Of a stretch of 64,000 nucleotides of DNA, positions 26,836 to 37,868 are shown piece after piece. This DNA is from Margaritifera margaritifera (Eukaryota > Mollusca > Bivalvia > Unionida > Margaritiferidae), in assembly GCA_029931535.1 (NCBI GenBank), contig JAQPZY010001129.1:372001-436000 (forward strand), in the 5' to 3' direction. A program made the translations under genes and the position numbers. Each line of letters begins with the position of its first letter. Positions within the stretch are counted from its first letter, which is position 1. The notes below the pieces were generated by a model that saw nothing but the letters and a program-made list of their open reading frames with translations, was not told the DNA's origin and searched no databases.

Positions 26836-26923
<88 letters not shown>
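26821..26923. repeat. (CTGT)n(CTAT)n(AT)n compound microsatellite
   Basis: Tetranucleotide runs leading into a 66-base AT run, about 10 bases from the palindrome end. Confidence 0.97.
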
Positions 26924-26925
<2 letters not shown>

Positions 26926-27238
26926 CAGGACTTAAATTGTTAAGGGGATAATTTATTTATTTACTTATCTATCTCTCTTTCTATCCTCATAAGTAGGATA
27001 TAATGCACAAACGTAAATATTTACATATAGACAAAATAAATAAATCTTTTGGGAAACTTATATTCAAATGACTGAATCAACATTTGTAACGCACAAAGCC
27101 AGATTTAAGAGGGGAAAAGCATGTCAGAAATCAATTTAATTCAGTCTGATGAAAATCGAGTCCGAGATGACCACTTGTCTTTAGCTAAGCCTGACATTTA
27201 TAGATTGTCGCGAATCCATGGAAGATTACCTATGTTCA

Positions 27239-28016
27239 GGAAGACCTTTGTGTGCGTTTGGTAAGCGGGATGTGGCTGCTGTGAAGGGACTAATTGATGA
27301 TGAAAAAGGTTTGTACAAGATGGGTCCCGCATTTGTTGACGGCTGATAAAAATCAGTATCGGGTTGAAATCGCCAAACAGCTACTCGCCAAATATGAAAA
27401 GAGTGATCAGAGACGTTTGAATGAGATTGTCACGGGTGACGAAAGATGGATTTACATTTTGTTAACCCGACTGAAGAGAAACTATTCAAGTTTGGATCTG
27501 AGAAAACGAGCAGAGATTACAAATCGCTCGACGTAGTTGGATTCTCAAGAGAGTTTTATACGCATTATTTTTTTATGCAAAAGACCCGGTACCTGTGCCT
27601 GACTGCGCAAGTGTCACTGGACATTTTCTTGCCTCCAAAGTGTTGCCAAAAGTTATGGAACACTACCGAACCACCAGCACGCGCACCGGTATCCGAGGTA
27701 TCCGTCTACTCCATGACAACGCACTGGCGCATAAATCCGCTGTCTTGACAGACTTTGTAAGGGAGAACAGCATCCAAACTTTGCCACATCCTCCATAGAG
27801 CCCTAATTTAGCTCCAAATTATATTTGGCTCAATCCTGTTATCAAAGATTCTTTAAGGGGCCGGCAATTTGAGAGCCGCCATATGGTTGAAGTGCAGTGT
27901 TCCAGTGTATGAACAACACACTAAAAAGTGAATACAAAATGACATTTAAGAATTGGATAATCAGACTGAGAAGGTGTGTAGAGGTGCATGGAGAGTACTT
28001 TGAGGGGATCCATTGA
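27239..28016 (+). pseudogene. mariner-type transposase, inactive
   Basis: Transposase of a Tc1/mariner superfamily cut-and-paste element. In order: GRPLCAFGKRDVAAVKGLID (27239 on), KKVCTRWVPHLL (27303), VEIAKQLLAKYEK, NEIVTGDERWIY with the first catalytic Asp at 27438-27440, LLHDNALAHKSAV with the second Asp at 27715-27717, LPHPP then a TAG in place of Tyr, SPNLAPNY, and the carboxyl end RCVEVHGEYFEGIH with its natural TGA at 28014-28016. The DNA-binding helix-turn-helix region is deleted between the first two blocks, several frameshifts follow, and the third catalytic Asp expected after SP.LAP is absent. The first-to-second Asp spacing (92 codons) fits mariner. Terminal repeats were not located. 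Confidence 0.92.
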
Positions 28017-28874
28017 CGTCCTGTTCACACTATCAAAGAACTTTGTTGTACAGCGCACTAATATTCATAACTTTTAAATTACCCCTTGTATTTTGAAGCA
28101 TTACTTCTAACACGTATTTAAAAAGATAATTTTTATTTCTGCTGAAAAAATGCATTCTGAAAATATGATAAGTCGTTTTACGTAGTTTGCCCCTAACAAT
28201 TTTCCAATTTTTTTATTTTCTCGAATCTTTCATGGTCTACCTGACAATGGCAATGCATAAAAAAGTTAAATAATTTTTGGAAAATTAATTATTAATCATC
28301 CATAAAATTTTTAGTTTTTTCCCGCAAGTCATTCTTTTTTGGGCGAGACAGATGTTTTAATGTATTTGTACGTCAATATCTTACAAAGGAAGGGTTGATA
28401 AATGTGTTTTTCATTGAGATATCTTTGTTTATAAAATATTTCGCAACAATTTGTTTGAAAGATATAATTACACGTAAGATTAACATTATATGTTATAAAT
28501 TTTAGCGGATCATTTGAAAGATCTTTACGAAGACTGATCAAGATCTTGAATTTGCTGACTCGAAATTGGAGACTCTCTGCATTGTTCGGCGTCAGCGTAT
28601 CGCGTGATTCCGGCGCGTGCTCATGATAACTAAATTTGCTCTGATATGGGATACACTCTTATCGCGGTTTACTTGTATCATCTCTTTATCGTGTTGCACA
28701 GTATGCATGACCTTAATTCGACACATCCACAAACAACCGTCATAATTTATGAATAAAGCGATATGTCATCTATCTAAGTTCAATCGGAACCGCTCAATGG
28801 AAAAGATTATTTCCTAATCCCGTATCAGATTGAAGAAATAATTGGCATAGTTTTAACAACTCTTGTAGAGCCGG

Positions 28875-28877
<3 letters not shown>
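28017..28877. other. no recognisable feature
   Basis: Probably includes the 3' end of the mariner copy. Nothing else seen. Confidence 0.4.
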
Positions 28878-28917
<40 letters not shown>

Positions 28918-28962
28918 TATAGATATATAGATACATATAATATTATATTATATTATATATAC

Positions 28963-29008
<46 letters not shown>
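28878..29008. repeat. (AT)n...(GT)n microsatellite cluster
   Basis: AT run, short TATTA repeats, then a GT run. Confidence 0.95.
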
Positions 29009-29370
29009 AAGATGTGGAGAAAAGAAGTAATAAATCATGAGTATACGCAGGATTTTACAAGCTTTGGTAGTAAATATTGAGACTTAAAGTATAATTGGCG
29101 ATCAAGATGCAAGACGTTATACAAATTTTTTTATCTATTTTTAATTCTTTTAGATATGAATTTTGTACTTGTTGAAGCGCAGTATCATTGACCACTCTGG
29201 AATAAAAAAAAATAAAAAAAATTCCTCTACCACACTTTCCAGAATTACAACTATCAGATATTCTTATTTAGACTTTGGAAAACTTTCAAGTATACCTGGC
29301 GAATTGATACTGGGAAAAAAAAGTATTAATGGTGCTACTGAAAGAAAATCGACAAACTCCATTTGCGACA
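29009..29370. other. no recognisable feature
   Basis: Nothing recognisable seen. Confidence 0.45.
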
Positions 29371-29404
29371 CACACACACACAGACACACACACACACAGA
29401 CACA

Positions 29405-29434
<30 letters not shown>
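29371..29434. repeat. (CA)n(CG)n microsatellite
   Basis: CA run with two GACA interruptions, ending in seven CG units. Z-DNA-prone sequence. Confidence 0.96.
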
Positions 29435-29436
<2 letters not shown>

Positions 29437-29766
29437 TTCCCGGTTACTACGTGGGTTAGATTCCAGCTTCAAACGAATTATAACTTTCTAACCTGTTTGC
29501 TTATATTGGTGTAATTATATCATTGTATCAAAATTGGATTTCGCATTGCATTGACGCCCTGGTATGTTGTAATACTTTTTCCAGGCAGCACCCAAAACAA
29601 ATGACTCTACATTCCGCATGGTGTGTGTATTGACTGAAAACATGCAATCCTGTTACTTTCTTCAGTTGCACAAGAGATTTTTCGAGTAGAGAAATAAGAT
29701 TTATTATATGCTTAAGTGTGAAATATAGAAACTTATTGGTGAAATAATGTTCATATTTTTTCATTC

Positions 29767-30305
29767 CTATATTTTCACATATGAAAAATATATCCTTATA
29801 ATTATAATGCCATGCGACGCTTGATTGTGTGTGCCTACAGAAGTTATACCTGCAGAAACAAAAACGAGAACTTTGTGAGCTAGAACAAATAAATAGAAAC
29901 TGTATAACATTTCAGACATGGAAATGAATCTTTGCTGAAGAAATTAGATTCGACGCCGTTCGCGTCTCTATGAAGTTATTTCCCCTTACTTCCTTGACAA
30001 CAATGATAAACCCGCTGTGAAGCATTGCTGAATCGGACTTGCTTTGTGGTTATTATCAAATAATTTACTGCGACAGATTAGGTCATTCCAATCCTACCGC
30101 TCTCTTAAGTCACTGATGTTTATATGATCAACCTATGAAAGTGAGGTGAGTTTACGAAAAGAGGGGTGCGGTGTTGTGCTTAAAGAGTGAGTTTAATCTT
30201 CTAAGCTTTCATTCTGGAGCAAGTTTTATATATAATAAAAAGAAAATATTCTTTTCCTGTGTAAATACCGGATATATTTCATCTTGTGGTACCAAAAACG
30301 ATATA
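29767..30305 (-). repeat. inverted copy of the 14.3-14.8 kb repeat, first part
   Basis: Begins TTTTCACATATGAAAAATAT and contains ATGCCATGCGACGC, AGAAGTTATACCTGCAG, GAGCTAGAACAAATAAATAG, and later the palindrome half GTAAATACCGGATATATTTC. About 120 bases near 30.0-30.12 kb have no counterpart in the other copy. It ends where the SINE is inserted. Confidence 0.65.
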
Positions 30306-30553
30306 GAGCCCCGGGTGGCCGAGTGGTCTAAGGCGCTTGCCTTTACCGATCACTGCCATCTCACCTCTGTCCGCGTGGGTTCGAGTCTCGGGCTCGGCCA
30401 ATGTGGTTATGTGAGAAAGCTTGCCAGTAGCTTCACGTGGGTCGGTGGTTCTTCCCGGGATTTTTCCCGGGTTCTTCCTCCACCAGTTATACTGGCCGCC
30501 ATGTATAGCCTATCACGTGCTGAGAAATGACGTTAAAACCATCAAACCAAACC
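30306..30553 (+). mobile_element. tRNA-derived SINE with target-site duplication
   Basis: A-box-like TGGCCGAGTGG (30317-30327) followed by TCTAAGGCGC, and B-box GGTTCGAGTCTCG (30379 on). The head therefore resembles a Leu/Ser-type tRNA. The body contains a small palindrome, TTCCCGGGATTTTTCCCGGG (30451-30470), and the tail ends ATCAAACCAAACC. Identical 12-base flanks AAAAACGATATA lie at 30294-30305 and 30554-30565. The SINE is inserted inside a palindromic MITE whose halves lie on both sides, so it is younger than that element. Confidence 0.92.
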
Positions 30554-30565
30554 AAAAACGATATA

Positions 30566-30645
30566 TTTTAACTCGTGGCTTATCCACTCGTTAAAATATC
30601 ACGTTTTTTGTACCACACGATGAAATATATCCGGTATTAAGGTAG
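30566..30645. repeat. second half of the palindromic MITE interrupted by the SINE
   Basis: TTTTAACTCGTGGCTTATCC, then CACTCGTTAAAATATCACG, TTTTTTGTACCACACGATGA and AATATATCCGGTATTAAGG. It pairs with GGATATATTTCATCTTGTGG before the SINE. Confidence 0.8.
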
Positions 30646-31075
30646 GAAAAGGAAATATCCTCTATGCATTCTCTTATCCTAATACAATGTATTCACTCAG
30701 ATTGATAGAAATAACGATGCACGAAAAGGCGATTTTCAACTCGTCTGCTCCACAGTAACATATGTGTATTCTCATTTGTGCATCAACCAAAATACGGTTC
30801 AGAATTTGTGTATTTTCACGTATTTACCTGCTAAACATCTGGTAGTTGTTTTGTTACACAGAAATGACAGATATTATGCTGAACGATTACAAAAGTGATT
30901 TTTCTCAGTAGATCTTTGAAGTTGACCCCCTTGCGAGATGCTCGTGTGCATCGACCATTTAACATCAGCTGATAGAGAGCGCACGTCGCCCCAGAAAACG
31001 ATTAAGTAAAGTTAACGTACCGGTTCAGCACCTTCACAAGGGAAACTTTAAATTGCATCTGACAATTTTATTTTA
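30646..31075. other. no recognisable feature
   Basis: Nothing recognisable seen. Confidence 0.5.
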
Positions 31076-31198
31076 TTTTTTTTCTTTCTGGTATCAATGT
31101 TTGCCGAATGCCGAAGGAGTCGTTGAAGCCTGTGCCCAAACGGCGAGGGTTTCAACGACCACCTCGGGATTCGGCGAACATTGATACTAGAAAAAAAC
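31076..31198. mobile_element. palindromic foldback element
   Basis: Left arm TTTCTGGTATCAATGTTTGC, continuing CGAATGCCGA and TCGTTGAA. Right arm TTTCAACGA, then TCGGGATTCGGCGAACATTG and ATACTAGAAAAAAA. The arms are about 53 bases around a short loop TGTGCCCAAACGGCGA. Different in sequence from the other palindromes here. Confidence 0.8.
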
Positions 31199-31632
31199 AA
31201 CAAAACGTATATGATCCCTATAGTATCAAATGATTACTGTTATTTATGTTAATATGCCCATATCATCACTATTCTATTTGTGACACGTACAAACACCTCA
31301 TGACGTCACAAATGAAGTCATGGCGTCATGTAGGGAAATTCGAACTTCCTTGTCTCTTTCCGATGCGAGTCTAATAATTTCTAATCTCTGAAAGAGACTC
31401 GAAGGAAATTGCTCCCAGGCAGCGCTCTTGCTTCTCTCAAAAGGCAACTGCCACCACATGCTGGTATCTACTACTTTCTGGCACAAACGTCTGGTTTTGT
31501 TTTTGCTTCATTTTTCATGTGATTTGCTAAAGTAACAGCAATTTTTTTTTTAAGTGTGACTATTGAGCCAGCAACTCTTGCACTATAATTATTAACTTTT
31601 AATATTCTTTTTCGTCAAAATTCAACGCAAAA
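31199..31632. other. no gene called
   Basis: Contains TGACGTCA (31302-31309) and a related TGGCGTCATG. Without a confirmed promoter I do not call a regulatory site. A 62-codon minus-strand open frame has no motif. Confidence 0.35.
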
Positions 31633-31740
31633 ATGACTGAAATGACAACTCAGAACGAGGGTGCCCCCAGGGTCAAACTGTCTCTGCAGGCAGTGGCGTT
31701 GTGTATCTACGATACTGGAGAGTTGCTTGAGAATCGGAGG
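31633..31740 (+). CDS. possible first coding exon, unassigned
   Basis: I do not recognise a family. ATG 31633 sits in a favourable context (CGCAAAAATGA) and opens 36 codons (MTEMTTQNEGAPRVKLSLQA...) with coding-like composition. The frame stops at TAA 31741, which overlaps a plausible splice donor GAG|GTAATC at 31737-31745. Downstream, two short segments (32100-32147 and 32519-32555) each follow a pyrimidine-AG acceptor and open with CAT-CNA-ACG-GAR-AAR-type codons. The phases do not join cleanly in my reading, so this is a candidate only. A chance open frame beside a tandem repeat would look similar. Confidence 0.25.
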
Positions 31741-32535
31741 TAATCTTAGTGATATTTATCAAATTGGTCAGATTTTGGCGAAGGAACATCTAGATAGATG
31801 TGCAAAGAATAGATCCTTTTGAAATGATAGGTGTTGAAAATAACTCTCGACGATATTTCAACTATCAATGAAATACCTGCACTTCTAATTTTTAATGTTA
31901 TTCCTGGAAAGTTTTAATGAATAAATGAAAGAAATTATTCGGTTTCAATAGCCTGAAACTATTGCTCACATTGCTATTAGTGATGACTGGGTATCGAGTA
32001 GTTGTGACATCAATGAAGTTATTATGACGTAATAACAGCCTCTGCCTTAAGGTCAGTTTAAAATGGCCACAATTGACATCTGAGATTTTTGTTCTAGCAT
32101 CCAACGGAAAAAACCGATGACGTTCTAATTGAAAGAGACTCAGAGGTGATCGTAGTGATACTTCCCAAATTTGTAAGTATATGGCGGAATAAATATCCTG
32201 TTACATATGCAAAGAATAGATTCTCATATTGGAAATGCAGGCGTTGAAACTAACATTTGAGGACGTTTCTACCATCAGTGAAATATCAGCACTTTCATTT
32301 TTAATGTAATTTCTGCTTCTTTTGAATGAAAATAATTGTCAAATAATTGAAGAGGTCAGTCGGTCCCACTAGTCTCAAACTATTTCTTATGTTGCCACTA
32401 GTGATGATACGTCATCGAGTCGCTGTGACGCTAGTAAGTTATTATGACGTAATTGCAACCATGATAGTGGCGAGGGAGTTCAAAATGACTACTATTTACA
32501 TCTGAGGCTTATTTCTAGCATGCGACGGAGAAGTT
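31725..32535. repeat. two diverged ~400-bp direct repeats
   Basis: Unit 1 (31725-32115) and unit 2 (32135-32535) share, in order, GAG(A/G)..CAGAGGT, AATAGAT(T/C)C, a ..CGTTGAAA.TAAC block, AGTTATTATGACGTAAT and a final TCTAGCAT(C/G)C(A/G)ACGGA. They are diverged by many substitutions and small indels, so this is an old tandem duplication. Confidence 0.8.
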
Positions 32536-32875
32536 TGAGGTTCTTCGAGTACATGTAAGGCTGAGGCATATTGACCGAGGATTCCGAGTGTATTTCAAAA
32601 TCATTTCCAGTCTCCTCACAGCTTATACTCTTTCAGAATATGTCGCTGCGGTATGATTCATTGTGACGTTATGGGTATATTGTATTACAATACATTGTCA
32701 CTCGCATACAACCCTATAACATTGTCAGCTCAATGACACCTCACTGTAAGTAAAGAATTCCTGACTTTTCTCCCCCACTTATTAATCAAAACCTTTACAT
32801 TCTCCACAAAAACAATTATAGAGAAAAGATTGCAGCAAATCCAATCTAAATTGAGTTTGATACAGTTATCAACAT

Positions 32876-33565
32876 GTACGGTTTACTCTCAACAGTTATT
32901 AAGTACTTTTGAGACCGGAACAGGAATAAGGTGAAGTTGTGTTCATCGGCACAAGCACAATGGAGATAATGTTGACATACCTCTAAACTACTTTCATGTA
33001 CTGTGACTGAAATTTTCTTTATATGTGGTATTAGGGAAAGAACGCGCTGCCTAAAGCAGACAGCTGATCGAAATGGCTGCTCCCATGCGCTCGATAAATG
33101 AACTTGGACTGGTCCAAAGTACACTAACTTTATCAGTTATTAAAGTAGGGAAAATTAATGTTGCCAGAGTAGACAATACTAACGTCTGAAAGTCTAATAA
33201 ATGAATTATAAAATATCCAAAAACTGAAAAACGTTGTTTGGCTATATATTTTTTTCTTCCAATTTACCTCTGAAGTCCAGGAAGTAAAAATGACCAAGCG
33301 GAGCTAGCAGTCTTTTGAGAGATGCACATCTGAAGTAAGGCCAAGATATATCCTCTATAACCTAAATTATCACACCTATCAATCATACACCAACATAAAG
33401 GGAATTAAAAGTTATTTTAACAGTACCTAAGATATACAAAGTCTTTTTTTAAAAATAACCAGGATAACCAGTGAGGAACACCTGGGAAATTCTTCTTCTT
33501 TTTTTTTTTTTTTTCTTCTTCTCAAAATCAAGTCCTGTGCGAAGTAAGAACTTGTCGAGCGGAAC
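32876..33565 (+). repeat. ~650-bp repeat, copy 1
   Basis: Same element as 41670-42320 in the same orientation. Shared blocks include AATGGAGA.AATGTTG.CAT, CTTTCATGTACTGTG.CTGA, GAAGTCCAGGAAGT, AATGACCAAGCGGAGCTAGC and CAATCATACACCAA.ATAAAG. This copy is the more degraded at its ends. A frame on the minus strand is conserved in both copies (see findings). Confidence 0.85.
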
Positions 33566-35189
33566 CTATGCGGCATTTTACCAGCAAATTTACAGCTTTG
33601 TGGTAGTGGTATTATCCTACATAAGGGCTGTCACCCACTGTGAGGATTATGAATTATAAAACTACACTATTTTGTGGTTTCGTCAAAACATAGTCAGTAT
33701 TTTTTGTCATGTGATAAATAAATCTTACATTGGTGTTCATTAGAAAGTAGATTTATAAAAATTGGAGAATAATTTAATTTTTTCCTTTTCTTCTCATCGA
33801 GGTTCTCCAAAGACTGAAATTTTCGACTTGTTTCATACATTTCATTTGACATGAGCACTCATATACAGCAACCAATTGCAATGTAGCACCATTTTGATGA
33901 CACGGAAAGACACTTTACATTTTTAACCATAATGACCAACCAAATACAACGATCTTAATTATACGCATTTGATAATCACGGATGCACACCGCTTTGAAAA
34001 TAACACAACATTACTAATGTCATTATATCTGATTTCAAGCGTAAATCTGCAAATCATTACAAATGTTGTTCTCTCTGATAAGATTTTTATCACATACTTG
34101 TGTAAGATCAATAAATATATAAATCATAAGACTTATTTTGGCTCTTTAAAGATCCTGAATACGCCCTTAATTGTTAATGAGTATAACGCCAATCAAGATA
34201 GAATGCATATTTTGTCTGGGATCGGTCTATTATCTTCGATGCTGTTTTTGTAAAGCAGTATATCAGTATTTGATTACTCTGTTTCTGATAGTTTATTTGG
34301 ATTCTCAAATTGCTCCCTTATCGACTTCCATCTCAAAGAATTCATCATCATTATTCTTGTGGCTGTTGTTATTATTATTAATAATAATATTAGATTATAT
34401 TATACGTATATTGATCACTATTGGAATTAGAATTATTGTATCTTTTTTTTAAATAATATTGTTTGTAGTATTCGAGAAAACGAGTGTATTTTTTAATGAA
34501 GGTTCCTTAAAACCACGTTGTTGTTAAAAAAAGTATACTGAAGGAAATCCTAAATTGTACAAAAGTTTTCATGAAGTGAAGAATTACAGCATACAGAAGG
34601 TACAGGCTTATGCGACAATTCTATGTTGAATTTTAATATGGAAAAATATCAGGAAGACATGCTATATCTAATGTCGTCATGAAATGAAAGACATATGAAA
34701 ATGGTTAACTTTATAAAAAAGATATAACTGCTAAATGTGTTAGATTTTATATTATTTTGAACAGAATTAACACGCACTAATATGTACAACAAACGCTTAA
34801 ATAAAAATTATCAAGTACGATAACATTAAGAATCTATGTTGCCATATCCAACATGTACTTATCTTGAAAGAAAATGTTATCATAGGAGAAAAAAAGTTTT
34901 AATACCTTTGATATTTATGTAAATTACGAGAGCTTGTATGTTGAATTCTAATTTTGAAATGTGGGATGGGGATAATTTAGCCTTGTATCTCCAAAGCCTG
35001 CTTGCGAAACCTGTCATTCTGTTCGACTGTCTGTCTGTCCATCACACAGTCTTGGAGCATAATGCAGTGAAAATTATTACCCCTAATAATTTCTGATTTC
35101 CAAACTATAATTGAAATATATAGACTGAAAACCCCCAATCCACTCTTTGAGAAAGGGAATTGAAAGGGACTAATGACAAAAAGATAAAT
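33566..35189. other. no gene seen
   Basis: AT-rich DNA with short (ATT)n at 34366-34390. Open frames up to about 94 codons at 33969-34452 show no motif. Confidence 0.45.
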
Positions 35190-35356
35190 ACAGTGAAAAC
35201 TTTTAAATCTGAACATTTGATACTCTGAAATCTCATGAAATCTGAATAACCGTTTTAGTCCCTGTTTAATTCTTACTATCAAAAAAGTGACCTTTTCTAC
35301 TCCGAATAACTGTCTACTCCGAACATATTTTATGGTGCAATAAAAAAATGTTTGCA

Positions 35357-35357
<1 letters not shown>
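35190..35357. mobile_element. possible pogo/Tigger-type end fragment
   Basis: TACAGTGAAAACTTTTAAAT followed by repeated (T/C)TCTGAA(A/T)-like words and CTACTCCGAACATATTTTAT resembles the CAGT-type terminus and subterminal repeats of pogo-like elements. The other end is not visible, and an (AT)n run follows directly. Confidence 0.3.

Positions 35358-35427
<70 letters not shown>
35358..35427. repeat. (AT)n microsatellite
   Basis: Pure AT run of 70 bases. Confidence 0.98.
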
Positions 35428-35429
<2 letters not shown>

Positions 35430-36775
35430 GTACGTTCGTAGTTGTTTCACTAATGATTTGCAAATCTCCAGAGTCGAGATAATTACACTCACTAATTAGC
35501 GTAGCATTTCATTTTATGCAAAATATATGTATTCCCTCCGTAAATTCTAACTTTTTTTCTTCAGAAAAGAATATTTTGTTTACAGTTAAAATTTGAAGTA
35601 AATTGGATTAAAGAAAGTAATGAGATAGCAAGTGAAATTTGTACATGATATATAGTGAAAACAAAATAGATGTCTAACCATCAGTGAATCACGCAGCAAC
35701 GTAACCAGACAAGCCTAGCACTCACTACATGTGTGATTACGTGACGATTTACACATAACTGGCCTTGAGACTGGGTTACGGCCTATTGGAATTTTGAATA
35801 AACGACGATTGACAGACATATATATGGTTGATATATGGACATTCATTATCAAAAAAAGTAAGACAATGTCGTAGATTTTGCGATTTGACTCGAGGGTTTT
35901 CACAGACGAAAGAGCGTAAGATTTCAAGTTTCCAGAAATTGTATTTTTCTTAACTTTATTTTTCTATTTTAAACACTTTCTATCTAGAAAGAGCTGTAAC
36001 GAGATATGTGTGCTATAAGCGTGCGTTCTTCTCAATGAGATCACGTTCACTGTGCATTTGTTTGATTTAATCGCACATTAATTCGAAATATTTATGGTTA
36101 TGCATGAACATTCCAAGGTGTGATCTAGGATCGTGAGAAGTATAAAAAAAAAAATAAAAAAAATTGTGCAAATATCGATCACAGTTATATATTAATCTTT
36201 TCATGCCTATAATCATATGTGTACTTAAAGGCTGGGGATCACAATTGTTTCAAAGACTTGAATCACGAGCAAAGTCCCCAGACTGATGAAACACCCTACG
36301 GTAAAGTTTTAATCACACCTATGAATTCACCTTTTCTTTCCTTGCACCTGTATATATAAGGTTATAGAATGGAGATCTCAATAGTTCCAGATATATGATC
36401 AATGTGCTAATATTATCCTGTTGAAATTTGGTTAACATTCGTCATTTCATCCTCTGCAACTTGTTATAGGGTTATAGCATGGGGATCTATATAATTATCA
36501 AGATATGGACCCATTTGGTTCTGCTACGATAGGGTAGATCAGAATTCCAAAATATTGTCACAATCAACACCCATAGAACTACCATTGTTCCAAATATTGC
36601 GTTACTAAAAATTACGTATAGGAAGATTTCAACGATATTACATACGTACATAAGGACTGCATAGCGATATCCCATAGCTTGTTCGAAAGCGCTAGGATAC
36701 TTGTAACATTTACCATGTTCCCTCGACAACTCAGGTAATGGCGTTGGTTGGTCTCCGTGACAGAGGAAACCGGAG
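35428..36775. other. no gene seen
   Basis: AT-rich. A hydrophobic 80-codon open frame on the minus strand (36487-36729) has no start context or motif, and I do not call it. Confidence 0.45.
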
Positions 36776-36778
36776 AGA

Positions 36779-36810
36779 CGGGGGGGTGGGGGGGGGTGGG
36801 GGGGGAGGTA
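36779..36810. repeat. G-rich tract
   Basis: Four G runs of 7, 8, 8 or more separated by single T residues. Potential G-quadruplex. Confidence 0.9.
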
Positions 36811-36859
36811 TACAATTTACCTTAGCGCCCGACGCAACCATGAACTTAATCTAAAATTG

Positions 36860-36865
36860 CACACA

Positions 36866-36898
<33 letters not shown>
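36860..36898. repeat. (CA)n(GT)n inverted microsatellite
   Basis: ACACACACACGTGTGTGTGT forms a perfect palindrome and then continues as a GT run. Confidence 0.95.
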
Positions 36899-36900
<2 letters not shown>

Positions 36901-37392
36901 AAAGCCATAACATTTAAATGTGATTGAAATAAAGTAAATGCTTTATGATCCTGACGCACCGCAAGACATTGCTTTTTTTTTTATCTTTTTATGAAAGTTC
37001 CCATTAAAACGAAATAGCCTTTTACTAAGGTGTCATTCCCTCGCCGGTTTGAAATGAATATAAAGTTTTAAAAATAGAGAAGAAAAAAAAATGTAAATCA
37101 GGATAACATTAAATGGAAAAAAAAGAAGTCTAGATAAATAAATTCACGGCTTGTCAACGTTTGAAAAATAGACGTCATGCTGTACATAAAGGTTGTGGGC
37201 AAACCTGATTGTGATCTCAATTTTTTTTTTTTAATTTAAAACTTTCAGATGTGCTTTTGTTCATAAAACTAACAATATTCTGAATGTAAATTGGAGAGTA
37301 ATGCTATTCATACGATTTATAAAAAGTATATGAAAAAATATACATAAAGTTTCGCTAATAAACCTACATTTTTGTGTGTTTTTGTGTGTGTG
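36899..37392. other. no recognisable feature
   Basis: Nothing recognisable seen. Confidence 0.5.
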
Positions 37393-37650
37393 CAGGCCCG
37401 CCGGGGGGGGGGGGGGGAGAGATTGCTCAGGGGCTGGGTGATTTCTAGGGGCGCGCCGTCAACTGAGTTATAAAAAATAAATTAATCTTTGCAGTAAATA
37501 TTAAAATTTGTTCCTTGCAAGAGTCTAAGTTATGGTAGATTACTACAGATTTGATATGCAAAACTGTACACAGGTTTTTATGTAGGAAAAAAAAAATTGC
37601 GGGCCCATGACTGCTCTGCCCAGGGGCCCGGATTTCCGTCTGCGAGCCTC
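37393..37650. mobile_element. non-autonomous DNA transposon, possibly hAT-like
   Basis: Left end CAGGCCCGCCGGGG. The right end read in reverse is GAGGCTCGCAGACGG, an imperfect terminal inverted repeat, and both sides contain TTTGTGTGTG. A GC-rich subterminal region (GGGCCCATGACTGCTCTGCC) flanks an AT-rich middle. The flanking word is low-complexity, so the target duplication is uncertain. Confidence 0.4.
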
Positions 37651-37789
37651 TTTGTGTGTGTCTGTCTTTTACCTGCGGTCATGCATATCTATGAGAACCA
37701 AGGGTTGTTCGTCTTCTTCTTCTTCTTCTTGTTTTGGTGTGGACCTTAGAACTCTATTTTTCAATAAGGCATGAATAAGAACAGTACCT

Positions 37790-37868
37790 TTGTGTGGGCT
37801 CGAATCCACTGCTGTTGGATTCTGAGCTTACCTCCTTTGACATAAGCTTCAGACCACTCAGCAACTGA
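37790..37868 (-). other. tRNA-like sequence (Leu/Ser type), probably a SINE head or pseudo-tRNA
   Basis: On the minus strand: TTGCTGAGTGGTCTGAAGC (A-box-like), a middle with a GAAT..AACAGCAG variable-arm-like part, then GGATTCGAGCCC (B-box). Box spacing suits a long-variable-arm tRNA. Acceptor pairing is poor, so a functional tRNA gene is unlikely. Confidence 0.45.

Noticed and set aside
31302..31330. TGACGTCA palindromes as CRE promoter elements
   Set aside because: Similar words occur in several gene-free places (12.76 kb, 32.0 kb, 32.4 kb). Without a transcript start they are not evidence of regulation.
36270..36300. CTGATGA...GAAA-like word that might mark a hammerhead ribozyme
   Set aside because: The flanking stems needed for the three-way junction are not present.
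36487..36729. Hydrophobic 80-codon minus-strand frame as a membrane protein
   Set aside because: Hydrophobic frames are common in AT-rich DNA. No start context, homologous pattern or neighbour supports it.
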